DNA from: Symsagittifera roscoffensis
Lineage: Eukaryota; Xenacoelomorpha; Acoela; Convolutidae
DNA length: 64,000 nucleotides
Reading direction: 5' to 3'
NCBI RefSeq assembly: GCF_963678635.1
Contig: NC_087064.1
Span: 11,516,819 to 11,580,818 of the forward strand
The position numbers were made by a program, and so were the translations under genes. Of the stretch, positions 16,401-28,400 are shown piece after piece (the first letter of the stretch is position 1; every line of letters starts with the position of its first letter). Below the pieces are notes generated by a model. That model saw only the letters and a list, made by a program, of their open reading frames with translations. It was not told the DNA's origin and searched no databases.

Positions 16401-19400
16401 GTGAATCAGCAGGGGTGTGGGGAAAACGAGTCCATGACGTCGGGATCGGATGACTACATGGTAATGTTGATAAAAAGGAAGAAAAATGAGACTGAATTAA
16501 AGATCCCTGGGGCCCGCGTTCAATTGGAGGTGTCAGGTAAGAAGATGTGGTTGTGGATAGATAGTGGATCTCCAGTGACTATCTTCAGCATAAACGACCT
16601 AAAAACAACGTTAGGAAAAGCAAATATTCAACTACAACCGTCAAAGGAGGAATTTCTGGATTACAACAACAACCGAATAAACATACTAGGGAAGGTAACA
16701 GTGATGATGTCACTAAATGGCTGGGCAGCACCAGCGCGGGTGTCAGTAATATCCGGAAATCATCAATCAATCCTTGGGCGCGACCTGATGGGCACCCTGG
16801 GTCTCGAGCTAGTTCAAAGGAAGAAAGTGATGGGAATCACAGGGGAAGGGACCAGTCAAGAGGAGGAGGAATACGACGAATTGCAAACATACTTCTGTAA
16901 GTTGTACCCAAATTTATTTACTAGGATAGGGAAGATCCGGAATGCGAAAGTAAGAGCTGAATTTTTTGAAAATTTGAAGCCCATACAACAAAAAGGGCGT
17001 AGGGTGCCAATCAGTCTACAAGAAAAGGTGGATAAAGAGATTCATCGGCTGATAAATGAAGCACATATCATAAATTTACAAGAGTGCTCAGATAAGTATT
17101 TCGTCTCTCCTATCGTCATTACAGTAAAAAAGGACGGAAGCATAAAATTAGCACTAGAATCAAGAGAATTGAATAAACAGGTACACAAAAATAAGTACCA
17201 AATGCCGAATATTAACGAATTAATTGACGGAGTAAGTCAGATTATTGCGGAGAAAAATCGGGGAATGTATACTTTACAACATTGGATTTCACATATGCGT
17301 ACGGTCAAGTCGCATTAGAACAAAAAACAAGCGAGCAATGCAATTTCTCACTAGTCGGCGGAAAATCCACGGGGAGTCATCGTTTTAAAAACGGATTTTA
17401 CGGACTTACGTCAATGCCGGCGGAATTCCAGAAGATAATAGATAATTTGCTTAAGGAGTTCCCCCAGGCTAACGCGTTTATTGATGATATCTTAATTGCT
17501 TCAAAAGGAACTAAAATCGAACTTATTGCGTTAGTGGAAAAGATATTGAAAAAGCTGGACGTCTCCAATGTCGCGTTAAAATTGCGAAAATGCGAATTTG
17601 CGAAAACTGAGTGCGAATGGCTTGGATTTTGAATTAGGGAAAGTGGTATAACGCCCTTACTAAGAAAAACACAAGCTAAAGAAAACTTGAAAACCCCAAA
17701 ATCTCGAAAGCAGTTGAAATCCTTGATGGGTTCGTTACATAGCTTACACAAATTTTTACCCAAACTTGCTGAGTTAAGCGCACCGTTAAGGCCACTACTG
17801 AGCCAAAATAATGATTTTGTCTGGACACCCGTGTGCGAAAATGCGTTCCAACAATTAAAATCGCTTGTAAAAAATATCGTCGAATTACGACATTTCGACA
17901 TTCACCGTGAAACTAGAATCATTTGTGACGCTAGCCACGATGGCCTAGGGGCCGTTTTAGAACAGTATGGCGCATCCGGGTGGCATCCGGGTGGCATCCG
18001 ATTTCGTTTGCATCTCGTTACCTTAATCCGGCTGAGAAAAAATACTCCACAAACGAATTGGGATTACTCGCGGTAGTGTGGGCCACGGAACATTTTCGGA
18101 ATTATATATACGGTCGGTATTTCACAGTGATATCTGATCATAAAGCACTACTTACATTGTTGAATCCGTCACCAAAAGGAAATAAAACATTTTTCAGTCG
18201 CTTAACTCGTTGGTATGATCGCCTGGTGCCATACAATTTTAAGGTTGAACATCGACAAGGGTCAAAAATGGGGATGGCTGACTATCTGTCTCGGTTTCCG
18301 TCCGCAGAGGCACCCGAGACAAGCCATTACGATGAAAATTTTACAGTAGCAAAGATAAGAATGATAAACGCGGCGTTGAGGCCCAAGGATAAAATGAAGC
18401 CTAGGGGTCAAGAAGTGAACAACATTCAGCGAAAACCGACGGTAGGGGGCGTAAAGTCATGTTTCGACACAACGAAAGCAGTTTCATCCAATGAGAAGGA
18501 AAGAAAAGACGATTATGCAAATATTCACCGTAAGCACAAACGCTCAATAGAGGGCGTGTTTACATGCAACCGACCGTTAACCAATCAGCGTCGAGATATT
18601 TGCATACCGGAGGAAATATGCAAATACCGAAGAACGAGATTCAGACTTTGTTCTCATTGTTTAAATTACAGTTGCAAACACAAAAAATTGATTCAATACC
18701 CTCGAAACCCTTCCATTTCAACAAATTACAAGTATAAGCCTTCGGTGTCAAAAAATTATAATTGCGAACCATCCATCTTACAAGATTGCAGTGAAAAGCC
18801 ACCTACTTTGAAAATTTACAGTAGTAAAGATTATAGTGAAAAGCCAGTTACTTTGAAAAAATACAGTAGCAAATCCGAGAGAAATAACATGAGTAATTCG
18901 CCAGAAAAGAATGATCCTCCAACTTCGGCAACAGTCAACACATCAACTAATTCGGGAAATGTTAATCTAAATGTTGTGTTAAACCGCCTAAGTCAACCTC
19001 CCAGCGTTAGCTTGGATTCCGATTTTGAAATGATACCACCTGAAAAACTTGATACCAAACAAATTAATTCTAAAAAACTGAATACAATTATATCTTTTCC
19101 ACATCAGTTCCCCGGTTTATCGTACCCACTTGTACAAAATGAAAAATGGATCTATTCCAAAGTGCCGTCGGATAGGAAAATCGTGAAGAAAATTGAACAC
19201 CCGGAAGTTTTGAATTTAAAATTAATCAAAGCAAACATTGAAAAAGACCCAATTATGAAGACCATCCGAGACAACATCAGAGACAGGAACCCACGAGCAA
19301 AGGAGATTATTACAAGATTAGGACAATACTACGCCCAGCATTACAACGATTTCGCAGTAAGGGAGAATTGCCTGTGGATGGACGGCCGGTTAGCAATACC

Positions 19401-22400
19401 GAAGGACCTATCATCAGCAATTCTAAATCGTCTCCATTATAACCATCATGGGAGGGATATGATGTTCGCGGCGGCAAAGGACGTGTGGATTCCCCTTATC
19501 CACCGAAATATTGCGGCCACAGCCAAATACTGCAAAAGTTGTTGAGAAGCAGGTAAAAACCTTAAGCCAGACATTCCCAAAAATGACATGGGGGAAACGT
19601 ATAATCCTAAGGAACCAAATGATTTGGTCCAATTAGACTTCTGGGGTCCAGTAAACTATGTTAGGGGTCGGAAAAAATATGTACTTGTAGCAGTAGATAC
19701 TTTCTCGCATTGGCCGTCGGCGTATGTTTGTTCAAGCAACAAATCAAAAAGTGTATTGAAATTCCTAAGGAAGTACATAAATACTCATGGACACCCAAGG
19801 AAATTGCACATGGATCAAGCCACGGGGTTTTTCTCTAACGAAATTCAAAACTTCTGTAACTACGAAGGTATTGAACTTATTAAATCTCCGGTTAGGGGCC
19901 ATCGCGCAACAGGAATGGTTGAACAGACTATTGGGTCGATAAAAAATTACGTGTTGACTTATCTCCAGGAAAATAAAAACTACAAATTTGGGGAGATGAT
20001 CTCCCGTGCGCTTAGTGCACTACGTTTCGTGCCACACTCTAAAACTAAACTAACGCCGTTCGAAGCATACCATGGTCGAGAAGCTAATACGGCACTGCGA
20101 AACTTAACGAAAAAGCCGTCATTAAAAAACCTAAATTGGAACAATGTCGTTAATCAAAAGTTATCTTGTTTAGACAAGGCGGGAAACCTCCCAGAAGTTG
20201 AACTTACTCGAGATTGGGAGAAGAGAAGTGACTTAGTGTTCGCCCCTCAAAATAGGAAAGCTCCAATCATTTTGGACGATGACGTGGTAACGGATCCCAA
20301 GGCTCCGGAAGTTGTGGACCCCAAGGAACTAGGCCCACCCAAGACCCCAACATGGCTGAAAAGGCATAAAACAAGTTCAACGACGGTGAATCAGAGGACC
20401 GGGAAGACGGATCTAAAGGACCCAAGGAGGTATAAACGTTTGCCATTAAAAATTGACAAAATGACAAAACATACGGTGCAAATGAAAAAAGGGTCGTTAC
20501 TAAGGCGGAGTGGTGTGTCTTTTAGATCGGCGGCTGAAGAAAGCCTAATTGGAAATAAAAGCGAGGAGTGCACCCCTGGACCGAGTAGAAACGTGACCAG
20601 TACACCGGCCCCAAGCGATTCGAATAAATATAAACGAAAAGCGGAGAAGGACCGAGCCGCAATGGAAAATGCAAGAAAATCAACAAAACAGCGAATAGTG
20701 GAATACTCGGAGGACGAGAGCGAGGACGACGACGACGAATACGATAGTGAGTGGGAAATCGGACGAAGGGAACCAACCATAGGTGCGGCGAACGAAGGAC
20801 AGGATGTACCGTCGGTTAGTGTGAACTCACCACGACCCGTCGGTGGAAAACGCAATAAAAATCAGCACGAAATGGCGACGCGAAAATCAACACGGCAGAG
20901 ACGCGGAGTTGACAAAATGGGGGGGGGGGTTATGATCCACCGCATAGAACATAAATGATGGAATCGACAAGACGAGAAAAGGAGAAAGGTAACCTTAAGA
21001 GAGGTTTGGCGGGTGAGAAAACTCAACAAAAACTAAAAACTTAACTAGTACATTTATACAATACAATACAATAACATAAAGTTGATAAATTTTATCTACG
21101 CTAAAATTTATTTGTGGTTGCCCGAATGATATAGGGACCAGTTTTTAGTTTATGTAAGTGCTATCAATTCTTCTAGATAGACACCAGTTTGAGTTTATGT
21201 AAGTGCTATCAATTCTTCTTTCTGTCTGGGGACATGCTGTCTTGACCTTGCGATCTCTAATGTCCGATGGGATCTGAAATAAAAGAGTGCAGTAAGATTT
21301 CGATTTGATGCCTAACAGTTTGCCTATAATATAACTTATTAACAACCTTTTTGAATTTCCAAACTTACGACTTTAACAGTTCCTTGGAGAAATTTTCCTC
21401 TATCTCAAAAATACCCTGCCAGAAATTTAAAATCAAGGAAGAATTGCAAGATTTAGTGTGAGGGTTCATCTCTGCCTAAACAACTACGTCTTTGCGTTCG
21501 TGGAAAAAAGTTATAGCTATATAATTTGTCTAATTTTGAAGTTTTGACCATGTTTTGGAAGCTTCAAGTTTTTTCTAAAACTACCCAGCCATACTGAGAT
21601 TATGGGTTCAATCGATTGTAAAGGTTTTAGAAAAGTTTTGTCTGCGGGAGCATTAATTAGCATTAATTTTGTAAAAAAAGTCTTGATTAAGAAAAACTCA
21701 TCTTCAGAAATTTTTGACGGATTTTTGAAACTTTATGATAAAAACTATACCCTATGAAATCTGAGAGCAAGGGTTGAAATGAAAGAATAGTTACTTGGAT
21801 TTTTCTGCGTAGTTCGTACGTTCTAAAATTTATGAAAAAACAATGTTGAATGGAAGTCAGCTATGAACTTGGTAATTAATCTTTTTTTAACAATACTCAT
21901 TACGTTTTCGTTCTGAACTTGTTTTTTAAAATTATCAAACATGCATTTCCAGCTTTAGCTGAGCTTTAATTTTAGCAAGCGACCGCAGTGCAGATGCGAG
22001 GACGTGAGACTCCTAAGCTACCTGTTCTTAGTTCAATTCCAGTTCATTTAATTAGTTTTTTTTGTTTGTTGGCTCTTGTGCTGAATAGAATTGCTGCTTT
22101 TTTGGTAGTTAGTGTTAGTCAGTTTTCATGCAACCTTGGCGCAGATGTCAGTAATTGAGAATACTAGTCTCCAGGTTAGATATACGACTTCGGCACAGAG
22201 CAAAAGTTTGAGTTTTTCAAGGCTCATTTACTTTATTTCACTTTATTTTTGTCTTTTAAAAGCTTGTTTGCCATTTTCTCACTTCCATGAGCAAAGTTTA
22301 GGTTTGCCTTTGTGTAAAAAAATATGAACCTAATTCAACTTGATCGCTTTTTTAAATCAGCGATAAATAGTGTTTTGAACGTTTCAATAGCAAATTTTAC

Positions 22401-25400
22401 ATTTTTAATAAAAATTAGATCAAAGTTCAAGTTTTTTTCATAAAATTATCAAATTTAAAAATCTGCCTGAGCTATCTCAACTCATAATTTTAGAAATGAT
22501 TGAAACTCATGACTCATGCTCTCCAGAACTATAAAGATGTCCATAATAATACTTGCAAATTTTCTCCTTTGTTGATTTTGTGATTAAAAGCTTGATTTTA
22601 AAAAAACTTCTGTCGAATCTGAAATATTTTCGAAATACCTTCGGATTATATTGTTCTTCATATCACCTGTAATCATTTCGTTTCTGGTCCCTCTCAAATT
22701 TGTATTTTGCTGACTGTTAGAGTATTGGTTGTGGAACGAGTAATTAGTGCCCCCCTCTCCACCTCTCATCCCCACCACCCCCTCGCTCTGCCCCCCAATC
22801 ACCACATCCTCTTCAAAATCTCCCCCCTGTCCCTCCCCCTCCATCATGTCATCGTTGAACAACTTCCTTCGCTCTGCCTCGCCATCTAACACGTGTTCCG
22901 CTTCTAAAAACAAATCAACCCAAATTGAAATTAATTCAAAACAAAACTAAATTGCATAAGTTAGATATTATAAAAAATGTTTTCTTTTCAACCACCAGAA
23001 TAACAATTTAGTTCGCAAAAAATCCTCATTAATTCGGTCAATTAAACAAATAAAACACCACTAAATGTATGAGTCTTGCTTCGAATAATTGATGATTCTA
23101 TACTTGTCTGAAACGCATATCTGCTGTTACCAGAACTTTTCCCATCATTTCCAAATACAAAAAAAATACAAAATACAAAAAACTTTATAGTACCTGATCT
23201 GTCTCCAAATCTGGTGTCCATAGACACTCCGACGCCATTCCTGTTATTACGATCATTGTCCATGTCACGTGGACTCATAGAAGCTTCCATGGAGTTCTCA
23301 AGTTGTTGTAAAGTCCTTAACGGTCTTCTTTTGTTGTTATTTATTCTTCGGTTGTTTGCCACATTCTGTTGCTTTAAATTGGTCTTGTACTGGTTCGAAT
23401 ATGAGTTTTGCTCTTCGGAGCCCTCTGATATTGTAGGCGGCAGCTTCAAATGGTTTCCGTTCATGTTTCCTTTGAAGTTCTCCATTCCGCAAGCTATGAA
23501 GGACTCGTGAAAGCGGAATTTTCCGAACATGTCAAAAAATGACGTAACCTAAAAAAAAACATTTTTACACCTTTTTTCATTTGAAATACATTTCTAAAAA
23601 TTTGAGATTATCCTAAAAGACCTCAGCATCTCGAATGTTGGTTCCTACTTGCGTAGAGAAACGATAAACAAGATGTCAACAAGCCTACGGGTCGTGACCT
23701 TGTTTAAACGGCTAGTAGTTAATCATACAGCACAGCTTATGGCCACAGAGCATTGTGTTGCTACACAGCAAAATTATTTTTTATGAGAAACGACTATCCA
23801 CCCACCCGCTCGCCAGTTTTCGCGGTGTACAGTTTCCGGACTGGGGGCGAGGACATGGCAATATTGGACGAGATGTCCTCCAGGAAGTCCATGAAACTCT
23901 GTCTAGTCCGCGGGTTCACTATCATCTTCGCCCTGCTGTCCCTATTATACACACCAAATAAACGAATCAGTTATATCCACTACTTTTCAACCTAATTTAC
24001 ACTCTTAGCTAGCAAAAAAAACAATAAAACAATAGTTTCATCCTTTAAACATAGTTGAGTTCCTGGAGAAGTGGCTACGTTCTCCGCGTGTCAATGGAGG
24101 AGTCGGTGGTTCGAGGCCAGGCATGGTTCGTACTAATTGCTTGCGGGAGAAAGAACACTTCTCAGCCCAGAAAAATAATCGAAAAAAGACGTAAAGGGCC
24201 GAAGAGCGGGTAGGCTCTTTTTCCTTTTCCCTCACTTCACATGAGCATAGATTTTATGGTGCAACGAAATTTTTTATAAGGCTATTAAGACCAAATGAGT
24301 TTGTCTTGGCGAATTAGTCCGCATGTCAAATGTTGTAGCAATCGGACAATGTGAACAAAAATTATTTGTAACAATTCGCATGCAGGAGAAAGGAAAAAAT
24401 CCAGCGGGTATCACGATTTAGTACTTTTAGATTAATTTGTGTTAACTGATTTTAAATTTTAAAATTATTTAATAAATTGTTTTTTTATTTAAACAAAAAA
24501 ATTACCTGTGAGTATTGCTAATTACTGTAATAACATTTGGGTTCGCAGCTGGGACGTCATTAGACTGTCTCCTGTAAACCATGTTGCTTCCTCGCGACGC
24601 TCCGCCGCGTCTAGCAGACCCCGTCGCCAGTTCAATTATTTCTTCATTCGTCTCCTCCAACAGTTTCGTGTCGGCTTTTCGGGTTTTGCCACCCGAGCTT
24701 TTTCTGTTTCGTTTCCATTTCGTCTCGTTTGAGTTTCCGAATTGAACATTTACGACAAACTGGCCACTGGCACACACGTAAGCCTGTCCGTCTTCCATAG
24801 AGAGAATACTCTGGATTAATTGACCCCCCAGCGTGTAAATGTACCTGAAAATTCAAAGATCATCATAGCACAATTTCTCATAAACACTAACTAGATTTAA
24901 ATGAGACAAAAATCAATTTGACGATATTTAGAAAAAGTTTACGGAAAAAGTTTCCATAGTTTTAACTAAAATAGTTTTCGGGCACATTTTGAAAAACAAT
25001 GCTTTTTGGTCCGCTTAACATCTAAAAATAGTGTAGATTGGCGCTAAAAACCACCTGTAGAAAAATTTTAGGGTGAATTAGCCAAAAATGGGTGTCGAAA
25101 AAATTTTCCCAAAAGGGGAATGAAACTTTCGAAACCAATTTGGAACCAGAAATGAAAAAGAGAGCAGTTACCCCTCCCGCTCCCCTCCCCCTCCCTCCTC
25201 CTTTTTTAGTGTTGCAACAATAGTTCGAACGTTCGAATGTTCATTCGCAAGATTGACATTCGAATGCTAATTTCATCATTCGAATGTAGATTATTCTAGA
25301 GCAAAGTTGTCATGTGAGTGTGAATAATTGCAATTCACGCATGCTGCTCTGTAATTGTGTGATATTCCCAAACTCTGTCTAACTTTGTGGTGTATAAAAC

Positions 25401-28400
25401 GCGGATAAAGTACTGCTAAATTTAACTTGTTAACTGATGTTTTAACAAGGTTTATCGTGGCTGAGATTTGTTACTGGTTTGCATACGAGAGTACATAACA
25501 CTGAATAAATCATTGATACGATTCTAGCACCACCGATGGCCTTGACCAGGCTTACATAATAATAATGTAATTATATTACATTAATAAATACGCTTACTGC
25601 AGTTGCAGTGACCGCTTATGTGTCACTCAAGGTTAGTTACTGCTAACGCAGTGCCACATTCCCCCGAGGACCAATAAAATTTTATTAGATACATATAAAA
25701 TTTTAAGGTTAATAACCTATCAATAGTTTTTGTCTCAGTTTGTGATCCGGTAGGTGTCGAAAGTTTTTAGAGGACAGTTTTTGATTTGTTTCTCGCGTAA
25801 GATCTAGTGGTACTTTCCACTGTGTTTTCCATGGTCGTGATTTGTCTAACGCTGAGTAGCCGAATTTTCTCCGGAAAAGATGCCGTTCAAGGAGATTTAG
25901 TCTCGTTTCCAATGGCTTCCTCGGGTCCGACTTTAAGTTCGCAAGCTTATATCTACTGTTCCAAAGCCGTCTCACTCAGGTCTGCAATATCCTCATCGGT
26001 ACTTATTACTTTAACTGAATGCTTTACTGGGCTACCGAATCTTGTAGTTCTTTTACTACGTCTGACACTGGTTCCCGTTTGCTCGTCAATCACCAATTCG
26101 TCCGAGAAACCCGGTTGAGAGCAATGTTCTCTTGACAGTCTCCATTGAGTTTAGTATTTCCTCGGCTGTTTTTTGTAGTCCTCTTGTAAGTGCTTGATCC
26201 TCGAGATTTTGCCACTCCCCTGGAGCCATGTCTTGCTTCTGGAATGCGTTCAGAATTGAGCTTGGAGATGTGTCCCGAATAATCTGTTTCTTTGACGGTT
26301 TTGATTTAACACTGTCTAAACCTCCTGAGCTGCTAGGCTGGTCTTGAGAATTTATTGTCTCCGCCGGCTTTGGTTTTTGGAAGTTCCTCCGCTGCTGGTG
26401 CAGCTTTTTTCTTTTCTTGTTTTTCTTTCTTTTGGCTTGATTGCCACGTAGTCTTGAGTCTTAGGCCCCCTCATTATCGGGCCGCCTTGGTTTGGTTTCG
26501 TTCTCCTTACTGCTTTATTAAGTCCCCCACCTGTAGGCGTTTCCCTCCAAGTGACTATACTGTCGCTGTTCTGGAAGAGATCTTTTGTTTGTTCGTCAAA
26601 AGGGTTTTCTCTTCCTCCTCCGACTCGGTTTCTTCGTCCTGCTCAGCATCCTTCTTTTAATGCTTACGTTTAGGCTCTTCCAGTGGGCTTTTTGCTTTTC
26701 TTTCCTGACTAGTTCCCTCCTTCGGTGTTTTTTTTAGGGCAATCGCCGCTTTGGCCAGATCATTTTTCCGATATACTGCGCCCGCAGCTGTTGTGATTGC
26801 CTTTGGCGACTCAGCCGCTACTTTTCCTTTGAAATGCTTAGTCAGCCCTGCCCAATTTTTGAGGTTCTCGTCCCGTCTAAGTTTATTTTGGCTGTTCCAC
26901 TCCGATCCTTTGGGTTTGTCCTCTACGAACCCTAACTCCCAGGAATAGTGGAGTTCGTTTCGAAGTTCTGGGTATATGGTGCTAGTAGCATCGACTAGCT
27001 GTTGTAGGTCCTGTCCCTCAAAATTCCGGCGCTCCGAGTTCCATTTAGCGATTGCCTCCAGTAATGTTCTGAGAGTTCTTGCTCGATTTCTTTCTTGAGT
27101 CGTCATATTTTCTGGTTTGAGAAGAGGGCTAACGTCTCGACTCCTCTGACCGTTTTTGACAATTTTGAGTGAGTCCCGTGATTGGTCTATTCTCTTATCC
27201 ATCTGGCTGGCGGTCAGTGCCGATCTCTCCAGATGCTGTTTATCTAAATGATCAGAAAACGTTAAGAACTTGTCACGAATGATTTTAAACTCCGTTTTTG
27301 TTAGTCTGCCAAAATGTGCCTCAAATGGTGATTTCTGGATCGTTTTCTGTTAAATCCAACGCATATCTCGAATTTTTGTGCTATGACAAAACTTGATCGA
27401 TTTTACTTTTTCTTCCAGTAGCATTACCCCCAATCGTCTTTTTTTTGTTTGAATTGTCCTCTCAACTAACCCACATCCGTGGTGATCCCCACGGGGCAGA
27501 ACTTTTGTTCGATGTTATTTTCTACACAACATTTTTTCATCGCTTTTCCCTTGAATCCCGAGAATTGGTCTGTTTTCATCGATTCCGGAATTCCGTGAGT
27601 ATCGATGTATGAGCGTTAAAATTTTCCCCCGTTGATTTCGTAACCTTGACCGGAGGAAATTTCGAGTATCTATCAATCGCTGATAACAAGTAGGTTTTCT
27701 TTTCCTTACCATCTTCTAAAGGACCCGCGTAATCTTATTGAACCTCCTGTCCGGGCTGCGAAAGCAGAGGCAGAGGTTGAGAGGAATTTTTAGGGATAAT
27801 TTACTTTGCGTTCTTACCATAGCTAGTGCATTCTCGACACTCTTCAGCGAGGTTCACGATATCTTTATGCATATGGGGCCACCACAGATAATTCGACACA
27901 TCGATCATGGCCTCTTGCCCCGGATGACCTCTGTGAATCCTATTCATGACCGCCGGTCGGAGTTGTACCGGAACTGCTAGACGATTTTTGACCAGAATGC
28001 AGTCGTCTACCACAGATAATTGGTTCCATAGTGGGTTCGTATACGGGTCCATTAATTCATTTCGTGCTCGGTCCTTTCTCTCTATCAAGCGACGTTAACG
28101 GTCCATCCATACATCTTCCGAGATGAGTTCGGCCAGCAAAGTTTTGTCGAATAACTTAGACAGACTAAAATTTCCAACGTTACTCATGTCTTCTAGCGAT
28201 TCGTACAGTTTATTTCGGCCTTTGTTGATCCTTCTTGTTGATTGGGTTACACTTACGTCCTGGTTGTTATCGTCGTCCTCTGCGGTTAGGTCAATTTCAA
28301 TGATGGATTTCACAGGTGAATTTGATTGATTTCCAGACCTCGGGCTGCTGGTGAGCATTTGTGTTGCCGCCTCCAGCTCTCGAATGTTTCCCGAATATTC

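Larger units (their letters stand above)
15104..21378 (+). mobile_element. Element B: complete Ty3/gypsy LTR retrotransposon, coding region broken
   Basis: Two 252-bp LTRs flank a region encoding gag, protease, RT, RNase H and integrase in Ty3/gypsy order. The host tetranucleotide GTTC is duplicated at both ends. The element is in the intron between exons 7 and 8 of the DCX-EMAP gene, on the opposite strand to the gene. The LTRs differ at one position (AATAAAAC versus AATATAAC near their 3' ends), which suggests a recent insertion, but the coding part has several stops and frameshifts. No env ORF is seen. Confidence 0.95.

Noticed and set aside
20267-20855. Minus-strand frames under the end of element B pol
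   Set aside because: Antisense shadows of the charged integrase C-terminus.
22707-22950. Two plus-strand Pro/Ser-rich frames
   Set aside because: Antisense of the Gly/Glu-rich exon 7.
24108-24118. Functional tRNA gene at the B box
   Set aside because: The acceptor and anticodon stems cannot be formed convincingly and a second diverged copy exists, so it is a SINE.
24038-24235. 65-codon minus-strand frame
   Set aside because: Lies entirely on the SINE-like unit, whose polymerase III boxes explain the sequence better.
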